From: Ceratotherium simum simum
Lineage: Eukaryota > Chordata > Mammalia > Perissodactyla > Rhinocerotidae
NCBI RefSeq assembly: GCF_000283155.1
Contig: NW_004454207.1
Span: 4,966,399 to 5,030,398 of the forward strand
Reading direction: 5' to 3'
Length of the DNA: 64,000 nt
The notes beneath the pieces were generated by a model, which had not been told where the DNA came from, searched no databases, and saw only the letters and a list, made by a program, of their open reading frames with translations. This document shows, piece after piece, positions 49,375 through 61,180 of this stretch. Position 1 is the first letter of the stretch. The number at the start of each line of letters is the position of its first letter. The translations under genes were made by a program, and so were the position numbers.

Positions 49375-49879
49375 TGTGATGGTTAATTTTATGTGTCAAC
49401 TTGACTGGGCTATGGGATGCCTAGATAGCTGGCAAAACCTTATTTCTGGGTGCGTCTGTGAAGGTGTTTCTGGAAGAGATTACCATTTGAATCTGCAGAC
49501 TGAGTAAAGAATATGGCCATCACCATGCATAAAACAAAATGGCAAAGGAAAGGCAAATTCACTCTCTATGCCATAAGATTAGTACCATACAGCCTAGGTG
49601 CGTAGTAGGCTATACCATCTAGGTTTGTGTAAATACACTCTATGATGTTCACACAAGGACAAAACTGCCTAATGATGCATTTCTCAGAATGAGTCCCCGG
49701 CGTTACGTGATGCATGACCGTATACTACCAGTTTTCCTGATTCTCCAGCTTGCAGGTGGCAGATCCTGAGATTTCTCAGCCTCCATAACCTCGTGAGCCA
49801 ATTCCTAAAATAAATCTCCTCTTAAATATATATCTATATATATTCTCTTGGTTCTGTTTCTCTGGAGAACGCTAATACA
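49375..49879 (+). mobile_element. Solo LTR, ERVL/MaLR-type, split by a MITE
   Basis: It begins TGTGATGGTTAATTTTATGT and ends GAACGCTAATACA, so it has TG...CA ends. Near the end is AAATAAATCTCC, a poly(A)-signal region, followed by a TA-rich run. The five-base flanks TAGGT (49370-49374) and CAGGT (49880-49884) match at 4 of 5. The MITE at 49571-49720 interrupts it. The family is assigned from memory of mammalian apparent LTRs. No internal retroviral sequence is present. Confidence 0.75.
49571..49720 (-). mobile_element. Tigger-like MITE, copy 3, end-truncated, in a solo LTR
   Basis: It ends GCATGACCG followed by TA and carries the same internal junction (AAGATTAGTACCATACAGCC) as the other two copies. 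About 60 bp of the other end is missing, starting directly at CCATAAG. It interrupts the LTR at 49375-49879. Confidence 0.85.
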
Positions 49880-49979
49880 CAGGTTTTAAGTCTAAAACCC
49901 CCACCTGGGAACTTTCTATAGTAACGGCAACATTGCAACATTGGCATAGGACTAGAAGAGACCGATTTGTATGGGAAAT

Positions 49980-50890
49980 TAATATATGATGACAGCAATT
50001 TCAAAGCAGTGGGGCAAGGATGCATTTTCCAATAAATGATATTGGAACAATCTACTGACCATATGAGAAAAGACAGTAAGCCCCCACTATATACAGAAAC
50101 GTGTTCCAAATGGATTACAGATTCAAATGTAAAAAAGAAACTTCTAAGATTTAAATCTAAGGAGACAATAAGAATACAAAGTGTCTGCACAAATCTATCT
50201 TTGCAATGTTCATTATAATAGCAAAAAGACAGGAACAATCTGGATGATGGGTTAATAGGGTAACAGCTAAATTATGGTATAGCTAGAAAAGAGAATATTA
50301 TACAACTGTTAAAAAGTGATATACATCTTTATTTACTGACACAGAAAAATGAAATATTATTTAATCAAAAAAAGCAGGTTAGGAGTCAGCCCATTGGCGT
50401 AGGGGTTAAGTTTGCGTGCTCCATTTCAGAGGCCCGGGGTTGGCAGGTTGAGACTCCAGGCGTGCACCTACGCATCGCTTATCAAGCCATGCTGTGGCAG
50501 GCATCCCACATATAAAGTAGAGGAAGATGAACACGGATGTCAGCCCAAGGCCAATCTTCCTCAGCAAAAAGAGGAGGATTGGCAATGGATGTTAGCTCAG
50601 GGCTAATCTTCCTCACAAAAAAAAAAAAAAAAAGCAAGTTACAGAACAGCAATTTTATTTAGAGAGGTCAAATGCAAGGATTCATTTACATGGGTTCATT
50701 TAAATAAAATTGTATCCAGTCGTGTTAGGGTATGCGTGGAGGTGCCTGGATGGATATACACCAAAATGTGAACAGTGGTCATCTCCAGATGGTGGAATTG
50801 CAGGTACGTTTTTGTTATCTTCTTGCCACTTTTCTGATAGTTTGGGTTTTCTGGAATGAGCAGTTTACTTTTTTATAATGGAAACAATTT
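49980..50890 (+). mobile_element. Ancient L1, split by an ERE
   Basis: GTGTTCCAAATGGATTACAG and GACAGGAACAATCTGGATGA lie left of the ERE at 50382-50626. TGAACAGTGGTCATCTCCAG, an L1 3' block, lies right of it. Confidence 0.7.
50382..50626 (+). mobile_element. ERE SINE inserted in an ancient L1
   Basis: The head (GGAGTCAGCCCATTGGCGTA) is more diverged than in the other plus copies, but the body and poly(A) tail are typical. The near-exact duplication AAAAAAAGCAGGTTA at 50367-50381 and AAAAAAAGCAAGTTA at 50627-50641 bounds it. Both sides read as the same old L1 3' region. Confidence 0.9.
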
Positions 50891-53029
50891 TTTTACCTCA
50901 GAAAATATAAAAATGCTGCCGTTAATCAGTGAATGAAAATAAGTGAGATGCTTTATTCTGCATAGAAGCTGGTGAATATTTGTTCCCTGTTTAGGCGAAC
51001 TGGGCTGGATAGGAAGGCAGTGAGACATAAGGAAGACACCAAGAATCAGAAGAAAACCTCTGTATTACGTGTAAGGACAACATAGCTAGCCCTGACTTTA
51101 ATATGTTACCAGGTGGAAGAGACCTGGAATTATAGACGGCACTCACGCCAGAGTAGGAATTAAGCACTTGGGACCCCATACAAAGCTTAAAAACTTAAGA
51201 GGACAAATAAAAAGCTTCCAAATGGCGAAGAAACAGAGGAACTACAAGGAGCAGTGTCTAGAACTGCTTTCCTTTTCCTGTGACGCATGCATTTTTAATT
51301 AAAATAACTGCATAATAAAGGCAATTTTCATTCTGTTTGGGCTGAAGCTCCCCTTGGGTTCTCAAAAGAGTCTCTTTCAAATCATACTCTTTTCCATTCC
51401 CAAATATTTTTCAACTGTCCAAGCCTAGGGGCTTTCAAGTTGTTAATCATCTAAAAATATGTCAGGCAACTTTAAAAAGTAAATTGTGGCGAGCATGACT
51501 CATACAAAGATGAAAATTTACGGACACTAGGAGAGGGTTTGTTTTTATTTTTTTGCAAATTTTACTTTAGAGAACAATTCCAACACTGTTTCTAAAGGAC
51601 TGAGAAGACAGTTACCTCCCCTTTTCCTCTACTTTTGTAGTGTGGATGTCCTCTTTTCTCTGGTAATATAAAAGTAAACATCATTTCTCCCATCCTAGAT
51701 ACTATAAAATGTGAATTAGATAAGTCTGGTAAATGAAGCTTTACTGAGTCCATAATGCCTACCTTTTGTTACTTAAAGCAAAAACCATACTTTTAGCCTT
51801 TGGGAAAAAAATAATAAACCAAGGAAACCACTGACCTTTTATTTATTATTATCTTTTATTTTATTTATTTATTTTTGCTAAGTGCTGAAAATGCTACACT
51901 GAGACCTTAAGTATAAATTAATGCTTGCAGATGGATTTTTTAAAAACTCAAACAGTACTTCTGAGAGTTGACACAATCCAGATGATTTTTGGGGACATTA
52001 CATAATGGCAAACACCTGGAGAACTGCCGTGGGTGGTTGAGGGAATTGTGGGTGCTATGTTTAAACTCAAGAGTTGTGTGTATCTAATTAAGTAAGAAAT
52101 CCGTAATCTGAAACAGGTGTTTTCTTAAAGACTTGCCATGCTTCCTGGCCCTGCTTTGTCCTTTCCTCCTTCTAGTCCTCAACTTTCCATGGGTCTTTAC
52201 CAAATACTTTTGCTTCCTCGTCAGTTTTTATTTCCTTGTGTGCTTCTATTTGGGAGGAGGACACAAACCCACAACAGTAATACAAGAGAAGTGTCACTAG
52301 CAATGTGAAATTTAGGAAAGATGTACCCCAAGGAGCTATAAATTAATTCTGAAGAATTACAGCACAAGATAGAATATAGTTTGTTCTTTCTTTCTGGCCA
52401 GTATTTAGAAGGGAGAGTGTGATGACTTCCTTCAATGTTATAGATGCAAGACTTATTCTTTAAAACAAAATGTTTATATTAGGGGGAATAAAACCCTACG
52501 GTTTCTTTTAATTTCCATCTGCCCTAAATTGGTGGCTTTTTTTCTATTGGTAGCTGAGTAGGAAAAAGAGAAAAACAAAACAAAAACAGGAGTTGAGGTC
52601 ATGGCTGATGAGAGAGGCCAGCAAGGAACATATTGCATAACAGAAGCTGCTAACTGGTCTTCAAGGATAGAAACATAAGGTTTGAATCCATACAGTTAAG
52701 GACCCAAGTTATTTTACAAAAATGTTTTAATAACTTGGCAATCACTGAGAAATCTAGAAAATCACCCCCACTAAATTGGCTCATCCAATCTCGACCCCAC
52801 ATAAACAAACACCTTCACAAGTGCCAAAAGGTGGTTTTAACAAAAAGGAAAAGATAACCAATATGGTTTAGGTATTCAGCCAGTGGGCAAATCCAAATAT
52901 TTTAAAGCTCTACTGGGCCCTGCCTCGACATTTCCTGCCACAACCCTGCAGAGGCACCAACGCTTCAGGGACTCCCGCCGCACTGCCCCCTGCTGGCGTG
53001 GCCATGCCTCGGAGAACCACTCAGGCCTT

Positions 53030-53220
53030 GGGGCCCTGGTTGGAATCTCAGGTTTGCCAGTGACCAGGTGTGCAATGTGGGGTGACGTCCTTTAACTTCT
53101 TGGAGGCTCAGTTTCTCCCTGTACAACATGGAACTAGGAGGTGAGCTCACTGACTGTGGTGACAACTAAATGAGGTAATGTGTGCAAAGCGCCTGGCACA
53201 TAACAAGTGTTGGTAAGTTC
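53030..53220 (+). mobile_element. MIR fragment
   Basis: CCAGTGACCAGGTGTGCAAT, AACTTCTTGGAGGCTCAGTTTC and GCGCCTGGCACATAACAAGTG are in MIR order. Confidence 0.8.
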
Positions 53221-53284
53221 TAGAACTAGCACGTCTGCCACACTTCCTCGGGCAGAGACCCCGTTCTAGGTCCTCTCTCGTGCT

Positions 53285-53845
53285 TCCTGGAATGTATTTC
53301 CCCCGATATTCTCATGGTTCGCTTCCTCACTTCATTCAGGCCTCTGTTCAAATGTCACTGCCTAAGAGAGGCCACCCCCCACCCACCCATCTAACTGATC
53401 AATCTACTCTTTTTTTTTAATAATTTTATTTATTTATTCCGCCCCCTCCCAAAGTCCCAGTAGATAGTTGTATGTCACAGCTGCACATCCTTCTAGTTGC
53501 TGTACATGGGACACAGCCTCAGCATGGCCAGAGAAGCGGTGCGTCGGTGCGCGCCCGGGATCCGAACCCGGGCCGCCAGCAGTGGAGCGTGTGCACTTAA
53601 CCGCTAAGCCATGGGGCCGGCCCTGATCAGTCTACTCTTTATCCTCCTACCCTATGTGTTTCTTCTTCCTAGCTTTTTCACTATGGGACACTATATTATT
53701 TAATTATTTGGTTATTCTTTTATTGTCTGTCTTCCCTAAGAGAATGTAACCTCCCTGAAGGCAGAGACTTTTTTTTTTCCCGACTCATCCGGAACAGTGC
53801 CTAGCCAGCACTGAAGACCTGTTGAATGAATGAACGAATGAATGA
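53285..53845 (+). mobile_element. L2 3' end, split by an ERE
   Basis: TCACTTCATTCAGGCCTCTG, TTCAAATGTCACTGCCTAAG and, after the ERE, TATTGTCTGTCTTCCCTAAG and the terminal (GAAT)n at 53824-53848 are in L2 order. The ERE at 53413-53623 interrupts it. Confidence 0.88.
53413..53623 (-). mobile_element. ERE SINE inserted in an L2
   Basis: A reverse-oriented copy closely related to the one at 975-1172, with the intact reversed box CGCGCCCGGGATCCGAACCC. The duplication TGATCAATCTACTCTTT (53396-53412) and TGATCAGTCTACTCTTT (53624-53640) differs at one base. The flanking sequence is one L2 3' end split by the insertion. Confidence 0.95.
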
Positions 53846-53849
53846 ATAG

Positions 53850-53995
53850 CAGCATCTTGTATTTGCACAGAATTTCGGCGTATAAAAAGCATCTGATTCT
53901 GGGAATATATTATTATCTACATGCTATCGATGACAACACTGTGGCTCAGCGTGATTAAGGTCACACTTTTAATAATAGCAGAGCAAGGACCTAAA
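53850..53995 (-). mobile_element. MIR-like fragment
   Basis: ACACTGTGGCTCAGCGTGATTAAGG and GCAGAGCAAGGACCTAAAATT resemble the reversed MIR core; diverged. Confidence 0.5.
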
Positions 53996-56329
53996 ATTAG
54001 CATTTTCTATCTCTGAGAATAAACCTATTTTCACCTCCCATGTTGCTTCAACAAATGCTGATGCTGTCTTGGCAATAATGTACATGTTGTGAGCAAAGTG
54101 CTTGCCTTTGAGGAGAGATCTGATGAGAGTTGCAAGAGCAGCCAGGACTGCCAACTGCAAGGGCTTGAGGCGAACTGGCTATCTCTGGCAAAGACAGGGT
54201 CCTTGGGCTATTGTACACAAAGCTCAAAATAGGCCTCACGGTTCCTGGGTGAAGCGCAGAGGAAGCTGATGGAGGGACAGGGAGCCACAGGATCCTGAGA
54301 TGACGTGATCACGGGATCCTTTGGTGTGGACGTTGAAGAGTTCTACCCAACGACGTCTAACTACAGAGAAAAGAACAACTGACTTAAAAGCAATTTTCCT
54401 TTTATATTTTTATGTTGCCTTCATTCTCAAAAGTCTCCCAAATCTACTAATTTTCCTTTCACTCTGAGTAATATTTCTGACACACACATCAAGGTTCTAT
54501 GATGATCATATTCTCAAATCTGGCTACTCAGATGAGCTGAATTACAGACTCCCTCAGAATCTTCCAGCTGCTTCTAGAACCCCAGGGTCAGGAATGCCCT
54601 TCCTCTTCAAACCCCACTCAGGATTCAACCTTTTGGGGAATCTCTTCAGACAAACTACCCCTGGCTCCCCATGTAATCATCAGGCCAGCTTCTTAACTGA
54701 TACCACCTACATCTTGTAAAACTGTGGTCAAGGTGTTCACATCCATTGTTTTATCTCCCATATTATATTGAAGAGGCCTTAAGGGAATGGTTTGCCAACT
54801 TCTATGATTACTCAAATATCCCACATACAAAAGTGTTGTGTCTGCACCCAGGGGGGAAAGTGAGTAGTCTGAGGTATTGTTGCTTAAGAGTGCCCTCTGC
54901 TGATCCTAACGATGTGTGCTCACTGTTTTTCTAAAATCAGTCCTCACCAAACCAGGGATATGTCGTGTTAATAGATCCACTGATCATTAAGTATGTATTC
55001 TAGCACATGCACATTGCCTCTGCTTCAAGACCATGTGTCCCTGCGGCAGGCTGCCATCTAGTCATCAAGGGATGAGCTATGTTGTGGTGTAGAGGGAAGT
55101 TTTTCTGCTCAGCAGTCTCCAGTAATAAGCTGTCAAGGCAGACATCTAAGAATGAAGTGCCTGAAAACGCTCCTTTGCACACATGGTCCTAGGCATGTTT
55201 GGGCTCACAGTGCTCTTACAGAGAGAGAGATTTAAGGGAATCGTGTCAATTTCCCTCTCGTTTTACTATTTTGTTAAAATTTCATTATAATAATATTTAA
55301 TTTAATTAAGCAGCTGACACCTTTTGATGGGTGCATTATTATTATTATTCCCTGATTCAATTCATTGTAAGGATTTAAATTCTCAAACTTTTAGTGAATG
55401 TGATCATTGTATTTGATGTTATTGGGCCAAGTTCTCAGGATTCTGGACTTCAAGAAGCAATAAAATGTTTTCTATTAAGGGAGTCTGACATAGGGATGCC
55501 AATTTTTTTGTCTTTTTTTAGTAAATTTTTAATTTTGAAATAATTTTTAATCTCTCTCTCTTGTCCTTTCATTTCGCCCTGCACAGGGGAAAATCTCATC
55601 ACAAACTCATAAATAGGAAGTAGAAATCTCCCAAGAGGAACAAAATGATAATTCCTTCCCTACCTCAGGGAGCTGCCACTCTAGCAGGGGACAACCTACC
55701 AAAATACGCAGATAAGAGGAGTGAAAGCTAAAGAGAAGGACAATTAGTCCCAGTGGAAACACTGATGAAATTCTGATGAGGAAGAATCTGGAGGCATGGA
55801 GGAGTAATTCACGGAGGAGGCAGCCCCCCAGCTGGTCCTTAAAGATTGAAATATTGGGGAAAAGCTAGGGTGGGTGGGGCAAAAAGGTATATAGAAGGAG
55901 GAGAAGAATTTTTAGGCTGTAATAAAAGGTCATAAGCAATTAAAGCATGATTTGGTTAATTACCATGTTATTACTTGATCATGAATGGTCTCCTTGTGGC
56001 TGCAAGAAGTTAAATGATTGTCCTTAAATATCCAGGCAGTCAACCAACCTAATCCATTTCCTCATTATACCAGAAGTTCAGAGGAGAAGCGAGAGCATTA
56101 CTTTGCACTTATAGGTAGGAAAATTTGGATCCCTGAACAATGAAAGCATCGGGTCCCACAGTAAGTGAGTAGCAGAGGGAATATAAGCTGCGCACAGTTT
56201 TGGGATCTGTGTCACCCGTGCAATCTCATTTCTAATGGTATTAAAAATCTTTTAATCATCTGAACATGTCAATGTATTGAGACATCAGATGTATAGAAAG
56301 GGAACTTTGTTCCAGAAGGAGTGGTAGCA

Positions 56330-56520
56330 TGGAGGAGTGGACAAGTGTGGGCCTGGGATCAGATGGGCCTGTTGAATCCTGCCCTGTATGGCCTGTGTGA
56401 GCTTGACAAGTCACCACTTCTCTGAGCCTCTGTTTCCTCCTCTGTAAAATGAGAGGCTAACAAATCCTACTTTTCAGGGTGACATGGGAAGCTTCTCACA
56501 AAACTGGTAGCTAATATTAT
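56330..56520 (+). mobile_element. MIR
   Basis: GTGGGCCTGGGATCAGATGG, TCTGAGCCTCTGTTTCCTCC and CTGTAAAATGAGAGGCTAAC are MIR landmarks. Confidence 0.85.
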
Positions 56521-56967
56521 TGCCTGGCAAATTTCCTTCGGGTTTAATCCTGTATGGTCAGGCATTCCATTTAAAAGAGTCTATTGATGGATAACTCCGA
56601 AGCAGTTTTGCTAACAGTGTGGAAGATCTGCAAGAAGCTTTTTATCATGTAATGATCTACGTTAATTTATTTTGGACTTATTTTTAGTCTCAACTTAAAA
56701 AGCATTATTTTATGTGTGACATAAAAGAATGTTTAATGACTGGTTTATAGTCTTCATTACATCCCTCCCCTCCCCCATTTGTCTACTTAAGAACTCTAGG
56801 AATGTAGTCTCTCAGACACGAATGGTTTCTGTTTATAATCGTAAAGGGGGGGGGTGGGGCAGATGGGGAAATTTGTGGGGAATTTATTTGGATTACTTTC
56901 GAAGACTATTTCAGTTAAACTACTACTTTCCCTCATGTGACCTATGCTTGTTGACATAGACTAGGGT

Positions 56968-57139
56968 TTAATTCTTTGCTCTGGGAGCCTGTCCTGTGCA
57001 CTCTAGGATGTTCGGCAGCATTCCTGGCCTCTACCCACTAGATGGCAGTAACACTCCCTAGTTGGGATAACCAGAAATATCTCCAGAAATTGTCAGAAGA
57101 TCCCATGTGGGCAAAATTTCCCCCAGTTGAGAAACATGG
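56968..57139 (-). mobile_element. MER5A (hAT-Charlie) fragment
   Basis: The reversed MER5A consensus is recognisable through CCTGGCCTCTACCCACTAGA and the terminal CCCCCAGTTGAGAAACATGG. It is homologous to the plus-strand copy at 58916-59137. A perfect hairpin lies directly after its end at 57148-57172. Confidence 0.88.
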
Positions 57140-57147
57140 ATATAGAA

Positions 57148-57172
57148 AGTCTAAAAGCCGGACTTTTAGACT
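57148..57172. repeat. Perfect 10-bp hairpin next to MER5A
   Basis: AGTCTAAAAG and CTTTTAGACT flank a 5-nt CCGGA loop. It lies 9 bp beyond the MER5A end. Confidence 0.9.
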
Positions 57173-58139
57173 AAAGATGGTTCTAACTTAACATGATCGC
57201 ATTAACTTGGGAGTTTCAGGATATAAAATACTGGCCATTCATTCATAGAGATTGAGTTCTGCCTTGAAGGCATTCCCCAATAATGGCCCAACCTACAGCT
57301 TTAGATCCCACCCCCACACACATCCAATTTTTAAGTCTGACTAAACTACTCACCATTTCTAATATCTCTCCACACTAAGCCCTCTACCCTTTCCCCCACT
57401 GTCCAGACAGTCATATCTAACTTAATCCTTAAGGTTTTACTAAGTGGCCAAATTTTCCCTAACACCTTCCCAGACGTTCTGTTAGAAGAGCTAGCTTCTC
57501 CCTAAGAACATGAAACTTCTTCAACTGGATCTCTCTTGTTCCTCCTTAATCATTTTCTAACCTTCTTGCAAACTATAAGTCCTCTGTCTCACTTCCACAC
57601 ATACGCACACAATTTTAATTTCTTTTCAGCCAGAAAACATGTTGAAGAGGAGAAAGTTATGCTTTTAAATTGAAGCAGTCTTTTCAATTTCATGGGAACC
57701 TCTAACGGGACACAAAAATTTCTCAGAGGAAGCTGTGCCTAGGTCATCCTCCCCATTAGCACTGGCATATATTATTAGCTTCTCTGGTTGACTGGAATAG
57801 AACACATACCAGGCTGATTTTATGTGGAGGGGGCAGACCAGGTCAAATGCCTCAGCAAGAGTTCCTGGAGAGCAAGTAAGCATCAGGAGCTTCGCCAACC
57901 ATGAGAACACTGTTTGTCTTCAAATATGGCGTGTGAAGAGGGAATTTTGAAAATATTGATATTTTAATTAATCAATACACATAGTTCAAAATTCTAAAGG
58001 TACGAAGAGAAAAAGAGGGTTAAAGTGAAAATTAACTCTCTTTCCTACTCCCCCTCACTGAGGAACCTTCCCTGGAAGGACCATTTCCAGTTTCTTGGGT
58101 GTCCTTTCAGAGATCATCTAGGCATCCCCAAGAATCAAG

Positions 58140-58530
58140 GTATAAGTGGAAATAACCCAAGTGTCCATCAACAGATGACTAGATGAACAAAATGTGGTCT
58201 ATCCATACAATGGAATATTACTCAGCCATAAAAAGGAATGAAGTACTAATAAATCCTACCACATGGATGAATCTTGAAAACATTGTGCTAAGTGAAAAAA
58301 GCCAGACACAAAAGACCACATATCGTACGATTCCTTTTATATGAAATCTTCAGAATAGGCAGATCCATAGAGACAGAAAGTGTGGTTGCTGGAAGCTGGG
58401 GAAAGTGGGACTGGGAAGTGACCGTTAATGGGTACAGGCTTTCTTTTTAGGGTGATGAAAATGTTCTGGAATCAATGACGATAGTTGCACAATCTTATGA
58501 ACATACTAAAAACCACCAAATTTTTAAAAA
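58140..58530 (+). mobile_element. Ancient L1 3' end
   Basis: AACCCAAGTGTCCATCAACA, CCATACAATGGAATATTACTC and ATAGTTGCACAATCTTATGA mark the L1 3' end, close to the one at 18050-18740. Confidence 0.85.
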
Positions 58531-58915
58531 AGCTTTGTGAATATATATTTGTATCTGTCATTATGTGTTTGTTTTCTCTCTAAGCACCATCTTCTTTTGG
58601 TATTGAAACATGTATTTTGTAATTTCATTTTCTTCGCATCAATGTAGTCTGTGGAAGTAATCATTCATTAAAATAGTTCCTCTTACCCACAATAAAATTG
58701 ATAATAAACCATTAAAAAAGAATAAAGGTATAGTCTTGTTATACTTTTATATTCACTTTTTAAACCAATCCTACACTCTGCCATAACAATTCTGTACCTT
58801 GCCTCTGTCACTTTCCAGCTACCATGGAGCTTGTTCCATATTAGGACATATCAAGCTGTGACATTCTTCTTAATGGCTATACAGTATGCCATTGTATGGA
58901 CACACATATTTAAAC

Positions 58916-59137
58916 CACTAGTTCTCAACTGGGGGCAATTTGATGGCCCCACGGAGAACAGTTGGCAATGTCTGGAGACATTTTTTGTTGTCACAATTGG
59001 AGGTAATGGGGTGCTCCTGGCATCTAGTGGGTAGAGGCCAGGGATTCTGCTAAACATCCTACAGTGCACAGGACAGCCCCCACAGCAAAGAATGATCCTG
59101 CCCTAAATGTCAATAGTGCTGGGGCTGAGAAACTTTG
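58916..59137 (+). mobile_element. MER5A (hAT-Charlie), near full length
   Basis: It begins CACTAGTTCTCAACTGGGGG and ends GGGGCTGAGAAACTTTG, with CTGGCATCTAGTGGGTAGAG inside. The 8-bp flanks ATTTAAAC (58908-58915) and ATTTAACG (59138-59145) match at 6 of 8 positions, as expected for an aged hAT target-site duplication. The element splits an old L1 segment. Confidence 0.92.
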
Positions 59138-60585
59138 ATTTAACGGCATAAAATTCCATCTTCCAGATATATATTAATATCTTTATATATAACTTCCAGA
59201 TATATAATCATTTCCTTATTATTTTGGATACTTTGTACCTTTTTTTTCAACTTTTTAAAATTGGAATAAACATTTGTATAATAAGCTTTTGTTCCTACCT
59301 CGGGTTTTTTTCCAGTAATTTATTGGATTCCTAGAAGTAGGATTACTAGGTTAATGGGGAATAACTTTTCCCTCTGGAATTACGTGGGGCTTTTATGCTA
59401 TTGTGACTGTTTCCTCTACTATATCTGGTTATTGCTTTTATGCAGGAAAGTGGGTGATTTTTGCACAGTTATTTAATATCCAGCCATTTACTAAGAGGTT
59501 TTGGTTGATATTCTTAGCACGGTGGTGCCAAGGGGTGTCTTGGGGGTGAGGGTGGCTTTAGCCTCCTTCCTATAATCTGTTAGCTTCACCCCCAAAATCA
59601 TTCCAAATAACTGTATAAGCTAAAATCCACGTGCTTGCCCTGTAACCACAGCTTAAGGACAAGTCCTGTGTCCTCGGTCCTCTTCTAATCACATCATGGC
59701 CCAAAGCTGGACGCAGCCACTGTGGGGTTTTTATTTGCATATTACCTACAAATAAACAGTTTTTCCTCCTCCTTTCCAATAGCTGTAACTCTTATTAATA
59801 GCTTCAAAGCTTCCAGAACCACATTAAATCATAACGGTGCTGGTAGACATTCTTGTCTTTTTTTCTCAAATTAACAGGAGTATGTCTAATATCTCAGTGT
59901 TAGATAGGACATAGGATGTTCACTGAACAGTAGACAGTGTTTATGATGTTGAGAAAGTATCCTTCTTTCCTAGTTTTCCTAGAGTATATTTTTTTCTTTC
60001 CAAAATAGATTTTGAACTTAATCAAGCTTTTTTTTCCTCCAGCCTTGATTCAACAATGGTATGGTTTGGTTTTGAAAGTGCACGGCAAGCTAGAAAAAGC
60101 AGGCTGTGTGGGAGCTGGGAGGGGAGCCGGGAGGTTTGAATCCAGCTGTAAGTTCTAGGTGTGAATCACCAGGACCCTTCCCTTCCTCTCCAGGATACTG
60201 TTCAGGCATTGCATGCAAATGCTGCTGGCTGCCAGCCAGTAAATATGAGTGTGGCTTTTCTGATGCACACGCCCTTGGAAACAGGGTGGGTCTGTTCTCC
60301 TGAACAAAATCAAAGAACCTGCTGAGGCATGCAGGGAAAAACTGTAAAAAACCTTTGTGAGCCCCAACCAAGAACATAATTGACAAGACCATCTTAAAAT
60401 GTCCCTGCGAAGCAGGCATGATGGTTTACTCCTAACAGTTCTTAAATGTAACTAAGCAGCAGTGACCAACCACGTTGGTTTCCGCAGGGCTGAGGGGTTC
60501 CCAGGAACACAAGACTTCCAGTGCTGAAGCCTGGAAAGTCGCGAGGCTGTAACTTAAAGGATTATTTTGAAAGGCACAAAATACA

Positions 60586-60617
60586 TTTCTTCTCAGGGTG
60601 CTTTCTTCTCAGGGTGC
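60586..60617. repeat. Exact 16-bp tandem duplication
   Basis: TTTCTTCTCAGGGTGC occurs twice without a gap at 60586-60601 and 60602-60617. Confidence 0.95.
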
Positions 60618-61068
60618 GTGAAGGGTTCATCAACAATGTGTGAAGTTTTTCAAGCTAAACTAAACTTTGGCAGGGCATGGATTTTCCAGATTGTTCTTTG
60701 TTTCTGATCATTTATAGCTGCCCTAAACAAATCAAGATATCAGGCCTGACTAGAAATAGGTAACTGCAAAATTATTCCACCCTTTACCACTCAGGCCTTT
60801 TGAAAACAATGCTTCCCAGAGTCCAAACTCCTGGCAGGAAATACTGAATGCATTTTTTCCTTTGTCTTGTGACCACCAGCTGTGCCTCCTTCTCCAGGGC
60901 ATTCCTTCTTCCTCAGTTTTCAGGCAAATTTTTAATAGAAAATATATAGCTATCCAAACCGAAGAGTTAAGTTTAAAAAAATGATCAACAATTAACTCAG
61001 TAAAATCAGGTTCTCATTCTTATCTCACAGAACTATAACATTTCTGGTTTGGGAGGTCATCTAGACAG

Positions 61069-61180
61069 GCACTTCTCAAATTTTTATGTGCATATCAATC
61101 ACTCAAGGATGGTGTTGAAATACAGACTCGGACTCTGTACATCAGAGGTGGAGCCGAAGATTCCAGGTGGTACCACTGCT
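61069..61180 (+). mobile_element. Short hAT-like (MER20/MER3-type) fragment
   Basis: It starts CACTTCTCAAATTTTTATGTG and carries the ATCAATCACTC-like and GTGGAGCC-like blocks of small hAT elements. The second half is poorly conserved, so the family is uncertain. Confidence 0.5.

Larger units (their letters stand above)
57945..59385. mobile_element. Old L1 segment interrupted by L1 and MER5A
   Basis: CCAGTTTCTTGGGTGTCCTTTC on the left, TTCTTAATGGCTATACAGTATG before MER5A and TTGGATTCCTAGAAGTAGGATTAC after it are landmarks of one L1 3' region. The L1 3' end at 58140-58530 and MER5A at 58916-59137 lie inside. Confidence 0.55.
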
